A DNA stretch of 64,000 bases from Maribacter sp. ACAM166 (GCF_005771495.1 NZ_VAUW01000008.1:62001-126000), one strand, 5' to 3'. Numbered from the stretch's first letter, positions 51,857-62,036 are shown. Notes: a model not told the origin generated them from the letters alone. Numbers and translations are program-made.

Positions 51857-51873
51857 TTAAAATTAATTTTATT

Positions 51874-51922
51874 ATTTAAGTTTAAAAACTCGGTATTAAA
51901 TACCGAGTTTTTAAACTTAAAT
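51874..51922. terminator. Strong bidirectional terminator
   Basis: A 22-base-pair perfect stem (arms 51874-51895 and 51901-51922) with loop TTAAA, core AACTCGGTA/TACCGAGTT, between convergent barrel and DUF1684 genes. Confidence 0.95.
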
Positions 51923-51923
51923 A

Positions 51924-52568
51924 TTAGTGCTCAAATGCCTTCACCCCTACTTTAATCTCAGTATCCAGATTGTTTATCGAGGGCACCAAAGGGCAAGAAT
52001 ATTTTTTATTATAAGCACAATAGGGATTGTAAGCTTTATTAAAGTCCAATATAATTTGATTCCCTTCAGGGATTCTAAGGTCCAAGTATCTTCCTCCTCC
52101 ATAAGTTTCCTTCCCATTAGTTGCATCGGTAAAAGGAAGAAAAAGATAATCCTTATAGTTCTCTTGTGTTATTAATTCTGGTGTTTGGTATATTTCCAAT
52201 TGGCGTTCCTCACCATTCAATGTAAATTTTGCAATACCGAACAACACTTCGGTAGATTCGCGTTCAGTAGTGGTAGGCATGAAAAATGGCAGCGCTTCTG
52301 GTGTTCTTATAAATTCTGCCAAAATAACATAATTTGTATCTGGTTTGAAAAAATCTAAGGTTTCAAAGTCTATTCGAAATCTATCGGCCAAGGGAGAAGT
52401 TTCGGGGTCTTTGAATTCAGCATTTAGCTCTTGTTGAAAGACAAAGATTTCCGTAAGCCTATCAGACGTAGCAGTAGCCGTTTCCATCTGTGCTGCATCA
52501 TGATACTTTTTCCCTTGTTTACAAGAAAACATCAATCCGATAACCAATACTACTACAAATCGCTTCAT
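51924..52568 (-). CDS. DUF1684 lipoprotein
   Basis: 214 residues. Lipoprotein signal MKRFVVVLVIGLMFSC with C16 as the lipid site. The DUF1684 domain follows with FGIAKFTLNGEERQLEIYQTPEL, LFLPFTDATNGKETYGGGRYLDLRIP and a C-terminal YNPYCAYNKKYSCPLVPSINNL with two cysteines. Family function unknown. Divergent from the DJ-1/PfpI lipoprotein gene. Confidence 0.92.
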   Translation of the reverse strand: MKRFVVVLVIGLMFSCKQGKKYHDAAQMETATATSDRLTEIFVFQQELNAEFKDPETSPLADRFRIDFETLDFFKPDTNYVILAEFIRTPEALPFFMPTTTERESTEVLFGIAKFTLNGEERQLEIYQTPELITQENYKDYLFLPFTDATNGKETYGGGRYLDLRIPEGNQIILDFNKAYNPYCAYNKKYSCPLVPSINNLDTEIKVGVKAFEH

Positions 52569-52653
52569 TTACTTTATTTTTCACCTCAAAAATACAATAT
52601 ATTCATTTTAAGGTTTTATTATAGTTGTAATTTACGTGCCAATATTACACGAC

Positions 52654-53391
52654 ATGAAATTAACTTACTTAATTACTCTTACCGTTTTAGTCACTATCAG
52701 TTGTAAGCAACACAAAATATCGACCGAGGCTAATATTCAAAATAAAAGGGTTAAACCAAACCTAAATCAAGAATATTATAATGTAGCATTTCTGATTATG
52801 GATGGAACATTCAATACAGAATTTACAGCGCCTTTTGATATTTTTCAACATACCAAATTTCGCAGTAATATAAAGGCAATGAACACCTTTACTGTAGCAA
52901 ATACGTTGGAGCCTATCACTACTTTTGAAGGTATTCGTATTCTTCCCGATTTTGATTACACCGAAGATGAATTACCCAACATTGACATACTCGTACTGCC
53001 TAGTGCAGAACACCATATGGACACCGATTTAAAGGACACTACCCTATTGAACTTTATTAAAAAGATAGATAAAACTGCATTGTATATGACCAGTCATTGC
53101 GACGGGGCATTTCCTTTAGCGAAGTCTGGAGTATTAGATGCTGTTCTATCCACTACTTTTCCTAGCGACATTGATTCTTATAGAAAGATGTTTCCAAACC
53201 TAAAGGTTAAGGATAGTGTCGTATTTGTTCACGATGGAAAATATATCACTTCGGCTGGCGGTGCCAAAAGTTTTGAAGCGGCCCTATATCTTTGCGAATT
53301 ACTATACGGGAAAGATATAGCCGAATCTTTGGCACAAGGGTTGGTAATCGATTGGGACCTAGACAATGTTCCACATCTTATTGTTCAATGA
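52654..53391 (+). CDS. DJ-1/PfpI family lipoprotein
   Basis: 245 residues from the ATG at 52654; the six-codon upstream extension would spoil the signal. Lipobox TISC (C17). The DJ-1/PfpI fold: YNVAFLIMDGTFNTEFTAPFDIFQH, ILVLPSAEHHMD, and the nucleophile elbow MTSHCDGAFPLAKSG with the conserved Cys. SAGGAKSFEAALYLCELLYG is family-typical. A periplasmic location is unusual for DJ-1 members. Its last 14 bases overlap the end of the convergent hydrolase-like gene. Reaction unknown. Confidence 0.9.
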   Translation: MKLTYLITLTVLVTISCKQHKISTEANIQNKRVKPNLNQEYYNVAFLIMDGTFNTEFTAPFDIFQHTKFRSNIKAMNTFTVANTLEPITTFEGIRILPDFDYTEDELPNIDILVLPSAEHHMDTDLKDTTLLNFIKKIDKTALYMTSHCDGAFPLAKSGVLDAVLSTTFPSDIDSYRKMFPNLKVKDSVVFVHDGKYITSAGGAKSFEAALYLCELLYGKDIAESLAQGLVIDWDLDNVPHLIVQ

Positions 53392-54790
53392 TATCATAAC
53401 GGGCTTCTTTTAAATATTTTTCTACAAGCTCATTAAATTCTGGTGTAATTCTTAACAAAGCGGTATGCTCAAGTGTGTACAATTCTTTCTTGTTGTCGTA
53501 TCCATTTTTCAATAATTCTTCCAAATAGAATAACGCAGTGCCATAATCTTCCATTTTTGCGCTATTCGATATTATCTTTAAGTAAGAGAAATATTCATTA
53601 GGCGTAGTAATTGTTTTAATCATATACAACAGGTTCAACGCCTCTAAATCTAGCTCTTCGGCAGCAGCAATAAAGTCAACATTATCAGCTATTAAGGCAT
53701 TTATATATCCTCTTAATCGGCTTGCAGTTTGCCTTTCAAAAAGAACAGCACTCTTGTCCAATTTATCAAGCTCTTTCATCTGATAATTCCACCAGCCCAG
53801 ATTTGCGAAATTATAAGTTAGAATATCCTCTTCTAAGTAATAACTATAATCTTCCTTAGCAAATGACTCCTTTAAAAAATAACTGTTCTGAATCCTATTA
53901 GCTTGCTTGTAGGACGAACTACGCCTTAGATATTTCTGTGACGTTTTTAGCGAATCCAAATCTATAAAAGGACTGAACACTCGCTCAATATCTGACAACA
54001 AATAGGTTGCTAAAATTGGTTTTTTATTAGACAAAAATGAATTGGCTTCTATCATAAGTTGGTCATAAGTATTTGCAATAAGTGTATCATCACGAACAAC
54101 ATTACCTTTAGCCATACCACTCAAAGTCAATATTCTCATTGCTGTGGAAATGGTTTTTACATCAGGCAAACCCTGCTCTCCATCAAAAACAAATAGTTGA
54201 TTTGGAAATTTCAACTTGTCTAAAATCTTACGCACTTGAAGCATTTCTGTGAAATTGTAATCTGACCTGTTGACAATTCCAATAAACTGAAAGGATTGTT
54301 TTATATTCAAAATATCAACATTACCGACAGATGCACCAATTGAAATAACCCCTTCTATTTCTTTGACAAATGTTGGAAGTATTGAAGCAAACCTAGCCCC
54401 ATTTCCAAAGCCGGCGGTATAGGTGCGCTTTTTTGCTATTGGAATAGTATTTATGACTGCATTAAACATTCTGTTAGCAACCAAAACATTCTGGGTAATG
54501 GATAGCGTATCGTTTAAGTTGTTTGAACTCGCTAAGATGTAACCTTCATTTTCAGCTGCATTTAACAACATAGATATAGATGCCTTAGCATTACCATTCA
54601 TATCAAAAACAAAAACAACGGGCCAAGATTTTGAAAGCTCAAAAGAGGTCGGTAAATAAATGGAATAGGTCTCTTGCAAAGAATCATTTACAACCAAATT
54701 TTCTGTTATTGCACCTTTCAATAGACGTATCTCTTGAGAAAAAACGGCACTAGACGTTATAAGCAAGGCAACAAGTATAATTTTTTTCAT
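53378..54790 (-). CDS. Secreted alpha/beta-hydrolase-fold protein lacking the catalytic serine
   Basis: 470 residues with a signal peptide (1-18, ending AVFSQ). Residues 40-225 follow a hydrolase fold (SIYLPTSFELSKSWPVVFVFDMNGNA, VLVANRMFNAVINTIPIAKKRTYTAGF). The nucleophile elbow reads Gly-Phe-Gly-Asn-Gly with Gly129 where Ser is expected (usual G-x-S-x-G), so it is probably not a serine hydrolase. The C-terminal half (270-465) is helical and TPR-like. It may be a binding protein. Convergent with the DJ-1 gene. Confidence 0.7.
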   Translation of the reverse strand: MKKIILVALLITSSAVFSQEIRLLKGAITENLVVNDSLQETYSIYLPTSFELSKSWPVVFVFDMNGNAKASISMLLNAAENEGYILASSNNLNDTLSITQNVLVANRMFNAVINTIPIAKKRTYTAGFGNGARFASILPTFVKEIEGVISIGASVGNVDILNIKQSFQFIGIVNRSDYNFTEMLQVRKILDKLKFPNQLFVFDGEQGLPDVKTISTAMRILTLSGMAKGNVVRDDTLIANTYDQLMIEANSFLSNKKPILATYLLSDIERVFSPFIDLDSLKTSQKYLRRSSSYKQANRIQNSYFLKESFAKEDYSYYLEEDILTYNFANLGWWNYQMKELDKLDKSAVLFERQTASRLRGYINALIADNVDFIAAAEELDLEALNLLYMIKTITTPNEYFSYLKIISNSAKMEDYGTALFYLEELLKNGYDNKKELYTLEHTALLRITPEFNELVEKYLKEARYDIIEQ

Positions 54791-54911
54791 CTTTTATTTT
54801 ATATCAAAAATCTAGCCAAAAAAATTCAAAGCAGTTTGTACTTTATTCTTAGTAAAACCCAACTTAAGGCTATATGGAGTACTTTAAAAGTAACTAAATC
54901 TTTAACACATT

Positions 54912-55361
54912 CTACTTTATTTTATGCATTGGGGCATTTGAAATCACTTGTGAAAGTACAATATGTGTTCTCGTTTCGCCATATTGAATAAGTTGATCAA
55001 TAAATTTTTCTAAATGAAACTGATCTTTTAATACGACTTCCATCACTATATTTTCATTACCCGTTATTCTATAGCAATTTATAACCTCTTTCAAGTTTAC
55101 TACTATTGCCAAAAAAGGCTTTAATTTACCCATGAAAGCCCTTACCGTAATTATCGCTTTAAGCTGATGCCCCGATAAGGCATGCGAGACGGTAGCTTTA
55201 TATCCTAAGATAATACCAAGGTCCTCCATTTTTTTTACACGCTCTGCTACAGCAGGTGCAGTAAGCCCTACATTACGACCAATATTCGCAAACGATTCTC
55301 TAGCATTATTCTGAAGCTGTTTCAATATTTTCCAGTTAAGCTCGTCTATCTTTGGATTCAA
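54912..55361 (-). CDS. Lrp/AsnC family transcriptional regulator
   Basis: 149 residues. N-terminal winged helix-turn-helix: IDELNWKILKQLQNNARESFANIGRNVGLTAPAVAERVKKMEDLGIILGYKATVS, then an AsnC ligand-binding RAM domain (KAIITVRAFMG through YGETRTHIVLSQVIS). It probably senses an amino acid. No clear regulated neighbour; the next gene (+) is divergent. Confidence 0.95.
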   Translation of the reverse strand: MNPKIDELNWKILKQLQNNARESFANIGRNVGLTAPAVAERVKKMEDLGIILGYKATVSHALSGHQLKAIITVRAFMGKLKPFLAIVVNLKEVINCYRITGNENIVMEVVLKDQFHLEKFIDQLIQYGETRTHIVLSQVISNAPMHKIK

Positions 55362-55480
55362 AAGAATATTTTTATAATAATTAAGTATCTAAAGCAAAAT
55401 TACGAAATAGCCTTGTAATCCATAGAAAATTATAGGATAACTAACGTAATTTTGTGAAGTAAAATATTTACTCCCACAGC

Positions 55481-55870
55481 ATGGCCTATCGTAGTCTTAA
55501 AAATTTACCGATATATAGGAAAGCGTTAGAGCTTTGCGCAATGAGTAGAGAAATAGCCTCTTATGTTTCGCTGAACAAAGACCTCATGCGAATATATGAG
55601 TCAAAAAGCCTAAGGGATATTATGGCGAATTCAATTCTCACAGATGCAATACTTATTCCTCAAAAAATAGCACAAGTAGAATATTCTAATTGCAATTCTG
55701 AACGCTTAGAGAGTATTTCATATATTAACATTATTATTAGAAATATTAACTCATATTGTATGGGGTTGGAAAAGGACGGCGTCAAAGAAACGGAATACAT
55801 TAATTTACTTCGCACAGAAATAAAAAGCTTTAGAAAAGCTTATAAAAAATGGAAATCTGAACATTTATAG
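55481..55870 (+). CDS. Helical protein, possibly four-helix-bundle (23S intervening-sequence) type
   Basis: 129 residues, all helical and soluble. The N-terminus SLKNLPIYRKALELCAMSREIASYV resembles the start of the 23S rRNA intervening-sequence/four-helix-bundle proteins (LxVYxKAxEL), and the middle MANSILTDAILIPQKIAQVE parallels their helix two. The usual later glycines and the EG motif are missing, so it is a distant member at best. Function unknown. Next to a divergent Lrp regulator. Confidence 0.55.
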   Translation: MAYRSLKNLPIYRKALELCAMSREIASYVSLNKDLMRIYESKSLRDIMANSILTDAILIPQKIAQVEYSNCNSERLESISYINIIIRNINSYCMGLEKDGVKETEYINLLRTEIKSFRKAYKKWKSEHL

Positions 55871-55955
55871 AATCTTCATCAATTGTTCTTAATTATATTG
55901 AATCTTAACTCATTTAAGAATTATCGCCTATTTTTGGGAGCTAATTACAATTTAA

Positions 55956-56807
55956 TTGAAAACTACTATTCTCGTTCATTGTCCAGATCAATCTGGAATC
56001 ATAAGCACCGTTACAGGATTCATCCATAGAAATCAAGGTAATATTGTTTACCTCGACCAACATGTTGACAAGCCTGCAAACGTATTTTTTATGCGTACAG
56101 TTATTGAATTTGCAGATACCTTTTCAGATTTAAAAGGTTTTAAATCTCTTTTTCAAGAAGAGTTAGCTTCCATATATAAAATGAAATGGAGTTTACACAC
56201 GGATAAGAAATTACCAAAGATGGCTGTTTTTGTGTCAAAATATAACCATTGCCTCTATGATTTACTAAGTAGATATCAATCAGGTGAATTGGCTGTTGAA
56301 ATACCATTTATATTAAGTAATCATGATGATTTAAAATATATTGCAGATCAGTTTGAAATTCCCTTTTTTCATATTCCCTTCAATAAGCAAAATAAAGTTG
56401 AAGCTGAAAAAGAACAGTTAGCACTACTTGAAAAAGAAAAAATTGATTTTATAGTTCTTGCCAGATACATGCAAATTGTAAGTGGCATGCTCATCAATAA
56501 ATTTCAGAATAAAATAATAAATATCCACCATTCATTTTTACCAGCCTTTGCTGGAGCAAAACCTTACCACGCTGCTTTTAAAAGAGGAGTGAAAATTATT
56601 GGTGCCACAAGTCATTATGTAACAGAAGACTTAGATGCTGGTCCAATTATTGAACAAGATGTTACCACGGTATCGCACTCCCACGCTATTGAAGATTTTA
56701 TAACGAAAGGTAGAGACTTAGAAAAAATAGTTCTATCAAGAGGTGTCAAACTTCACATTGCTCGAAAAACAATGGTGTATAACAATAAAACAATCATTTT
56801 TACGTAA
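55956..56807 (+). CDS. purU: Formyltetrahydrofolate deformylase
   Basis: 283 residues starting at TTG (55956), the only possible start, since TAA precedes it in frame and the first ATG lies far inside. N-terminal ACT domain (1-85, LVHCPDQSGIISTVTGFIHRNQGNI) and a C-terminal formyltransferase-hydrolase domain with IPFFHIPFNK, YMQIVSGMLINKFQNKIINIHHSFLPAFAGAKPY (catalytic His-His region) and GATSHYVTEDLDAGPIIEQD. It hydrolyses 10-formyl-THF to formate and THF. Followed by a DUF4197 gene after 30 bases. Confidence 0.95.
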   Translation: MKTTILVHCPDQSGIISTVTGFIHRNQGNIVYLDQHVDKPANVFFMRTVIEFADTFSDLKGFKSLFQEELASIYKMKWSLHTDKKLPKMAVFVSKYNHCLYDLLSRYQSGELAVEIPFILSNHDDLKYIADQFEIPFFHIPFNKQNKVEAEKEQLALLEKEKIDFIVLARYMQIVSGMLINKFQNKIINIHHSFLPAFAGAKPYHAAFKRGVKIIGATSHYVTEDLDAGPIIEQDVTTVSHSHAIEDFITKGRDLEKIVLSRGVKLHIARKTMVYNNKTIIFT

Positions 56808-56837
56808 CCTAATTAAGACCAACGATACAAATAGATT

Positions 56838-57548
56838 ATGATAAAAAAGATAAGCTTAGTTTGCTGTATGTTACTTATTTTTTCATGCAAAGAACTTCAA
56901 CAAGTGGTAAACCAATTACCTGAATCTAGCGGTACAGGTTTAAACAATGAAGTAATTGCAAATGGGCTAAAAGAAGCCTTGGACCAAGGCATAGAAAAAC
57001 AAGTTAGTAAACTAACCAAAGCCGATGGTTTCTATAAAAATGAACTTGTGAAAATTCTTCTACCAGATGAATTAAAAAAAGTAGATAAAACGTTACGAGA
57101 TATAGGGTTAGGTAATTTAGCTGATGAAGGACTCAAAGTTTTAAATCGTGCTGCCGAGGATGCCGTGTCTGAAGCTACTCCAATTTTTGTTAGTGCTGTG
57201 AAAGAAATGTCTTTCTCAGATGCTAAAAATATACTTTTAGGAGAAAAAAATGCAGCCACAACATATTTGGAAAATAAAACAAATACGACACTGTATCAAA
57301 AATTCAATCCGATTATTAATTCTTCATTCAAGAAAGTAGGGGCAGATAAAATTTGGAGTACAATTATAAACCGCTATAATGCGATTCCCCTAACGACTAA
57401 TATTAATCCAAATTTAACAGATTATGTCACACAAGAAACACTCACAGGAGTTTATAAGATGATTGCGATTGAGGAAGAACACATAAGAACAAAATTAACA
57501 TCACGCACTACAGATATTCTTAGAAGAGTATTCGCCTTACAAGATTAA
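56838..57548 (+). CDS. DUF4197 lipoprotein
   Basis: 236 residues. Lipoprotein signal MIKKISLVCCMLLIFSC (C17). The DUF4197 domain follows: NEVIANGLKEALDQGIEKQVSKLTKADGFYKNE, ILLPDELKKVDKTLRDIGLG, FVSAVKEMSFSDAKNILLGEKNAATTYLENKT and TLTGVYKMIAIEEEHIRTK. Helical periplasmic protein of unknown function. Probably cotranscribed with purU. Confidence 0.92.
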   Translation: MIKKISLVCCMLLIFSCKELQQVVNQLPESSGTGLNNEVIANGLKEALDQGIEKQVSKLTKADGFYKNELVKILLPDELKKVDKTLRDIGLGNLADEGLKVLNRAAEDAVSEATPIFVSAVKEMSFSDAKNILLGEKNAATTYLENKTNTTLYQKFNPIINSSFKKVGADKIWSTIINRYNAIPLTTNINPNLTDYVTQETLTGVYKMIAIEEEHIRTKLTSRTTDILRRVFALQD

Positions 57549-57634
57549 ATTCAGTTTTTTAACACCTTGAACAATAACTCAATAAGTTGTACGTTAAAAT
57601 TTAAACAGAACATTATCAACGCATTCATTTTTAT

Positions 57635-57665
57635 TTTTTTGAGTTAGTTGTTTTTTGAGTTAGTT
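57635..57665 (+). repeat. Short tandem repeat
   Basis: TTTTTTGAGTTAGTT occurs at 57635-57649 and again at 57651-57665, one base apart, just before the terminator. A third partial GTTAG follows. Confidence 0.6.
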
Positions 57666-57669
57666 AGTT

Positions 57670-57697
57670 AAAAAACCGGTGGGAGCATCGGTTTTTT
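57670..57697 (+). terminator. Terminator after DUF4197 gene
   Basis: AAAAAACCG (57670-57678) pairs with CGGTTTTTT (57689-57697), with further GTG/CAT pairing inside, followed by T-rich sequence. Confidence 0.88.
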
Positions 57698-57751
57698 ATT
57701 TTTACAAAAAAAGTACCGATAGACCTAAAGTTCAATCCTATCAAATCACGA

Positions 57752-58534
57752 TCACTTATTTGATGTCAAATATTTAATAACCATTTCATTAAAAAACTTC
57801 GGTTGTTCCACATTCACTACATGACCACAATCTTCCACCACCAATAGCTCTGAATTCTGATGAAGTTTAGCAATTTTACGAATACTTGGTAAAAACAAAT
57901 AATCTTCCTCTCCCATAACATAAAGAGTAGGTATTTTAATATCAACAGTTCTAAAAAACCGAAGTAGTGGATTTATTTCTGATGTAAGTTTAAACCAGCG
58001 TATAAACTCTTTTTGATATAGCTTTTTAGCCTCCCTCACAAAAAGTATGCGAGATTCTTTATGGTTTTTATTTGGCATTATTACAAATGCAAAAAATTTA
58101 TACAACCATAAATAAGGTATGATAGTCTTAAAAATGACGCCAAGTTTCATTAAAATTTGAGACCGAAGATTTAGTTTCATAATAGCACCACCCATAACCA
58201 TACTTTCAACACGACCTGGATGCTTTTCGGCCAAATTCCGTATTAAGATTGTTCCTAAAGAAATTCCAACAAAATGAGATTTTTGAATGTTTTCAAAATC
58301 AATCACCTCAACGATATCATTGGTTATAGAGTCAAAAGTATATTTTTCATCGAATACGCTTTTTAGATTTGGTTTGGAATTACCATGCCCTCTTAAATCT
58401 AAAAGCAACACATTAAAGTATTTTTTAAACTCGCGAATTTGTTTAAACCAAATAGAAGAACTTCCCCCTGCACCATGTACAAAAGTGACCCAAACAGTAG
58501 AAACTTCATGTTTATAAGTAATATAATGAATCAA
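57752..58534 (-). CDS. Alpha/beta-fold hydrolase
   Basis: 260 residues, cytoplasmic. FVHGAGGSSSIWFKQ (oxyanion region), LLLDLRGHGNS, nucleophile elbow FVGISLGTILIRNLA with Ser, acid near VMGEEDYLF and the catalytic His in VVEDCGHVVNVEQP. The set is complete, so it should be an active esterase- or lipase-like enzyme of unknown substrate. Monocistronic. Confidence 0.92.
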   Translation of the reverse strand: MIHYITYKHEVSTVWVTFVHGAGGSSSIWFKQIREFKKYFNVLLLDLRGHGNSKPNLKSVFDEKYTFDSITNDIVEVIDFENIQKSHFVGISLGTILIRNLAEKHPGRVESMVMGGAIMKLNLRSQILMKLGVIFKTIIPYLWLYKFFAFVIMPNKNHKESRILFVREAKKLYQKEFIRWFKLTSEINPLLRFFRTVDIKIPTLYVMGEEDYLFLPSIRKIAKLHQNSELLVVEDCGHVVNVEQPKFFNEMVIKYLTSNK

Positions 58535-58760
58535 GATTGAGCCCTCCTTTAGGTTAAGTTAATTTACAATATATAGATTCCTTTTTTAATTCTCAATAGG
58601 ATGGTAAAATATTGCCAAATATGCGTTCGTTTTTGAGGTTTCACCTACATAAGTGTTAAAAAAAAGTCAAATTACCTGATAATTAGACGTATGGCCCTTC
58701 ATCATAACATCTAAAGATTGAATCTGAACGTATATTTACTAGGAACTAATTTAAGTACTT

Positions 58761-58952
58761 ATGGAAAAGCAATATTGCAAAGTAGGATCAGTAAAGCCAA
58801 TAGCAGCTAATGCAGATATAATAACGTTGTTGGAATATCAATATCAAAACTTTTTAGACAAGGCGACCACCATGCAAACCAATTCTAAGTTAGGCGAATT
58901 TTTCGAACAAAAAGCGCAAAAGATTAAGAAAACACTAGAAAATCTAGTTTAA
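58761..58952 (+). CDS. Small conserved helical protein
   Basis: 63 residues starting with [43 protein letters not shown] then [21 protein letters not shown]. Predicted helical. A pattern of a short Lys/Gln-rich protein like this is common in Flavobacteriaceae, with no known role. Its last nine bases overlap the end of pyrF on the other strand. Moderate support for being real. Confidence 0.6.
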   Translation: MEKQYCKVGSVKPIAANADIITLLEYQYQNFLDKATTMQTNSKLGEFFEQKAQKIKKTLENLV

Positions 58953-59765
58953 TCTGGTCAATTCTTTTTGCATAGCTATTTGTAATTCTTTAGCTTTTAA
59001 TTGGGCAGCTTCTGCATAATCTTCTTGATTAGATGCATATATAATACCACGCGAAGAATTGATTAAAAGACCAACTTCTTTGGTCATTCCATAAGCACAT
59101 ACATCTTTTAAACTGCCACCTTGTGCGCCAACACCTGGCACGAGTAAAAAGCTATTAGGTACTATTTGTCGTATTTCTTTCAAATATTCAGCCTTGGTGG
59201 CACCAACCACATACATTAAATTTTCTGAACCCTTATAGGTTGTAGAAACTGATAGCACCTCCTTATATAGCTCTTTGCCGTCTATTTTTTTTGTTTGAAA
59301 ATCAAACGCTCCTTCATTAGAAGTAAGCGCAAGAAGAATTGTATGTTTATCCTTGAATTCTAAAAAAGGTTCAACAGAATCTTTCCCCATATAGGGCGCT
59401 ATAGTAATTGAATCAAAATCGAGGTCCTCAAAAAATGCTTTAGCGTATCTGGTAGAGGTATTCCCTATATCGCCTCGTTTTGCATCGGCAATCGTAAAAA
59501 TTTCAGGAAAATTCTTATTTAAGTAGGCAATAGTTTTTCTTAATGCAGACCAACCATTAATACCGTACGCCTCATAAAAGGCAATATTAGGCTTATAGGC
59601 TACGCATAATTGATGTGTAGCATCAATTATCGCCTTATTAAAAGCAAATATTGGATCTTCTTCTTCCAATAAGAACTGTGGTATTTTTTCTAAATCAGTA
59701 TCAAGACCGATACATAGAAATGACTGTTTTTTATGAATCTGTGCTACTAAATCTTGGGTAGTCAT
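58944..59765 (-). CDS. pyrF: Orotidine 5'-phosphate decarboxylase
   Basis: 273 residues, the longer type 2 OMP decarboxylase. [39 protein letters not shown], the catalytic [22 protein letters not shown] and [11 protein letters not shown]. It makes UMP from OMP, the final step of pyrimidine synthesis. It begins three bases after the prfA stop and is cotranscribed with it. Confidence 0.97.
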   Translation of the reverse strand: MTTQDLVAQIHKKQSFLCIGLDTDLEKIPQFLLEEEDPIFAFNKAIIDATHQLCVAYKPNIAFYEAYGINGWSALRKTIAYLNKNFPEIFTIADAKRGDIGNTSTRYAKAFFEDLDFDSITIAPYMGKDSVEPFLEFKDKHTILLALTSNEGAFDFQTKKIDGKELYKEVLSVSTTYKGSENLMYVVGATKAEYLKEIRQIVPNSFLLVPGVGAQGGSLKDVCAYGMTKEVGLLINSSRGIIYASNQEDYAEAAQLKAKELQIAMQKELTRLN

Positions 59766-59768
59766 AAT

Positions 59769-60845
59769 TTAAAAAATCTCAGAGGCTTCCCTCAATTTCT
59801 CTGTATTTTCAACAAAACTCAATTCGTCAATTATTCTTTGTACGTCACCATCTATTATATTCGACAAATCATACAAGGTAAGACCAATACGGTGATCGGT
59901 AACTCGCCCTTGTGGATAATTATACGTTCTAATTTTGGCAGAACGGTCACCACTACTTACTTGAGAATTTCTCTTTGCAGCATCTGCTTCCTGTTTCTTT
60001 GCCAATTCCATATCATACAACCTAGATCGTAATACTTTAAAAGCCTTATCCTTATTTTTATGTTGAGATTTTTGATCTTGACACTGCGCTACCAACCCCG
60101 TTGGTAGGTGTGTTAAACGAACGGCAGAGTATGTTGTGTTTACGGATTGACCACCTGGCCCAGATGAGCAGAAAAAATCGATACGTACATCTTTAGGGTC
60201 TATTTGAACATCAAAATCCTCGGCCTCAGGCAAAACCATTACTGTGGCAGCACTTGTATGAACCCTACCTTGTGTTTCGGTTTGGGGAACCCGTTGTACA
60301 CGGTGAACACCCGCTTCAAATTTCAAAGTTCCATACACATCGGTACCTGAAACTTCAAATTGAATCTCTTTATATCCACCACTAGTACCTTCACTAAGGT
60401 CAATGACATTAGTTTTCCATCCTTTAGATTCACAATATTTTGTGTACATCCTAAAGAGGTCCCCTGCAAAAATACTTGCTTCGTCACCACCTGTTCCTGC
60501 ACGAATTTCAACGACTACATCCTTGGTGTCTTCAGGATCTTTAGGAATCAACATAAGTTTTATATCCTCTTCTATTTTAGGCAGACCTGCTTTGGCTTCT
60601 TCCATCTGCATTTTTGCCATTTCTAGCATTTCCGCATCACCACCATCGGAAATAATTTCCTCTGCTTCGGTTATATTATTGGTAAGCTCCAAGTATTCTT
60701 CACGCTTATCCATTAATTTTTTCAGGTCTTTATACTCCTTTGTCAGCTTAACATAACGTTCTTGATCAGTAATTATATTCGGTTGAATTATAAGATCTGA
60801 AACCTCATCAAAACGTTGCTTTACAATGTTTAACTTATCTATCAT
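59769..60845 (-). CDS. prfA: Peptide chain release factor 1
   Basis: 358 residues, normal RF1 length. The peptidyl-tRNA hydrolysis motif is [24 protein letters not shown]; downstream of it are [24 protein letters not shown] and the late [16 protein letters not shown]. Domain 2 holds the stop-codon recognition segment within [19 protein letters not shown]. It releases peptides at UAA and UAG. First gene of prfA-pyrF unit; same strand as ApbE, 113 bases upstream. Confidence 0.97.
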   Translation of the reverse strand: MIDKLNIVKQRFDEVSDLIIQPNIITDQERYVKLTKEYKDLKKLMDKREEYLELTNNITEAEEIISDGGDAEMLEMAKMQMEEAKAGLPKIEEDIKLMLIPKDPEDTKDVVVEIRAGTGGDEASIFAGDLFRMYTKYCESKGWKTNVIDLSEGTSGGYKEIQFEVSGTDVYGTLKFEAGVHRVQRVPQTETQGRVHTSAATVMVLPEAEDFDVQIDPKDVRIDFFCSSGPGGQSVNTTYSAVRLTHLPTGLVAQCQDQKSQHKNKDKAFKVLRSRLYDMELAKKQEADAAKRNSQVSSGDRSAKIRTYNYPQGRVTDHRIGLTLYDLSNIIDGDVQRIIDELSFVENTEKLREASEIF

Positions 60846-60958
60846 ATTCTTGCTTCACTTGTACTGCGAATTTACGATAAATTTACAGATGCACTAAAGT
60901 GGTTATAAGGTTAGGTTATAAAAAATTAATTATGGAACAGGCAGGTTGAAATATCTTT

Positions 60959-61945
60959 CTAATTTAGAATTATGCCGTTACTTTTATACATTTTATTGAC
61001 ATCATTTACGATAATTACCTCTGTATCTCCCAATTGATTTATTAACGCCAAGCCAGCGTTAACACCCATCACAAAGATAGAAGTCGCTAAAGCATCAGAG
61101 AACTCTGCACTCTTTGCAAAAACTGAAACGCTATTTATACCTATGGATGGATACCCCGTTCTCGGGTCTAAAACATGTGTATATTTTTTATCATTAATCA
61201 ACATAAAATCCGTGTTACCGCCTGAAGTTGCCACGGATGATTCCAAAATCGGGAGCCAAGAAAAAAGACCTCTTTGCCGTTCTGGATTTACAATTCCAAT
61301 AAGCCATTTTTCACCGGTCGCCTTAGTTCCCCAAGTGGTAATATCACCACCTATATTTATAATACCAGCCTTCACTTGCTTCGAAATCAATAAAGCTTTT
61401 ACCTTATCTGCTGCAAACCCTTTCCCAATACCACCAAAAGATATGCGCATTCCCTTTTTGTTGAGGTAAACAGATTGATTCTTACTGTTCAAAATGATAT
61501 TTTGATATCCGGTTTTTGATGTAGTTTCCTTAATCTCACCTTTGGTAGGCAATGAGTTCATAGACCCATCGAATTTCCAAATTTTCTCAAGCGGTGTGTA
61601 AGAGATATCAAAAGCTCCATTGGTGATTTCCGATATCTGAACGGACCTTTCGATGAGCTTAAACAGCTCCCAACTCACTGCTACAGGTTTTATACCTGCA
61701 TTTGTATTGATTTTAGTAGTTTCTGAGGCGTTATCCCAAGAGGATATTAATTTTTCAATTCTTTGAACTTCAGCTACTCCTTCGTGTATATAAATATAGC
61801 CCAACTCCTCATCTAATGAAATCACAGTGATGTCAAAAATACTACCCATAGCAGTAAATGATTTTTTGACTGTAACGTACTTCTCTCCTTGACTAAATAC
61901 AAATAAAGTCATCAGATAGAAGATAATGGTACACATCTTTTTCAC
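60959..61945 (-). CDS. apbE: FAD:protein FMN transferase (ApbE)
   Basis: 328 residues with a signal peptide (1-19, FVFSQG). FTAMGSIFDITV, GAFDISYTPLEKIWKFDG, FGGIGKGFAADKVKALL, INIGGDITTWG, VATSGGNTDFMLINDKKYTHVLDPRTGYPS and DALATSIFVMG are all ApbE motifs. It attaches FMN from FAD to Thr/Ser of exported flavoproteins. No target (NqrC/RnfG or FMN-bind protein) is in this window. It is 91 bases downstream of a Rieske lipoprotein, possibly its partner. Confidence 0.95.
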   Translation of the reverse strand: MKKMCTIIFYLMTLFVFSQGEKYVTVKKSFTAMGSIFDITVISLDEELGYIYIHEGVAEVQRIEKLISSWDNASETTKINTNAGIKPVAVSWELFKLIERSVQISEITNGAFDISYTPLEKIWKFDGSMNSLPTKGEIKETTSKTGYQNIILNSKNQSVYLNKKGMRISFGGIGKGFAADKVKALLISKQVKAGIINIGGDITTWGTKATGEKWLIGIVNPERQRGLFSWLPILESSVATSGGNTDFMLINDKKYTHVLDPRTGYPSIGINSVSVFAKSAEFSDALATSIFVMGVNAGLALINQLGDTEVIIVNDVNKMYKSNGIILN

Positions 61946-62036
61946 TTACGTTCTCTATTTAGAGCTTAACATCAGAACAACGAATTTTAGATAAATGTTG
62001 GTATTAGTAGGGGGGGTGTGATTGCATTGGTAACTC

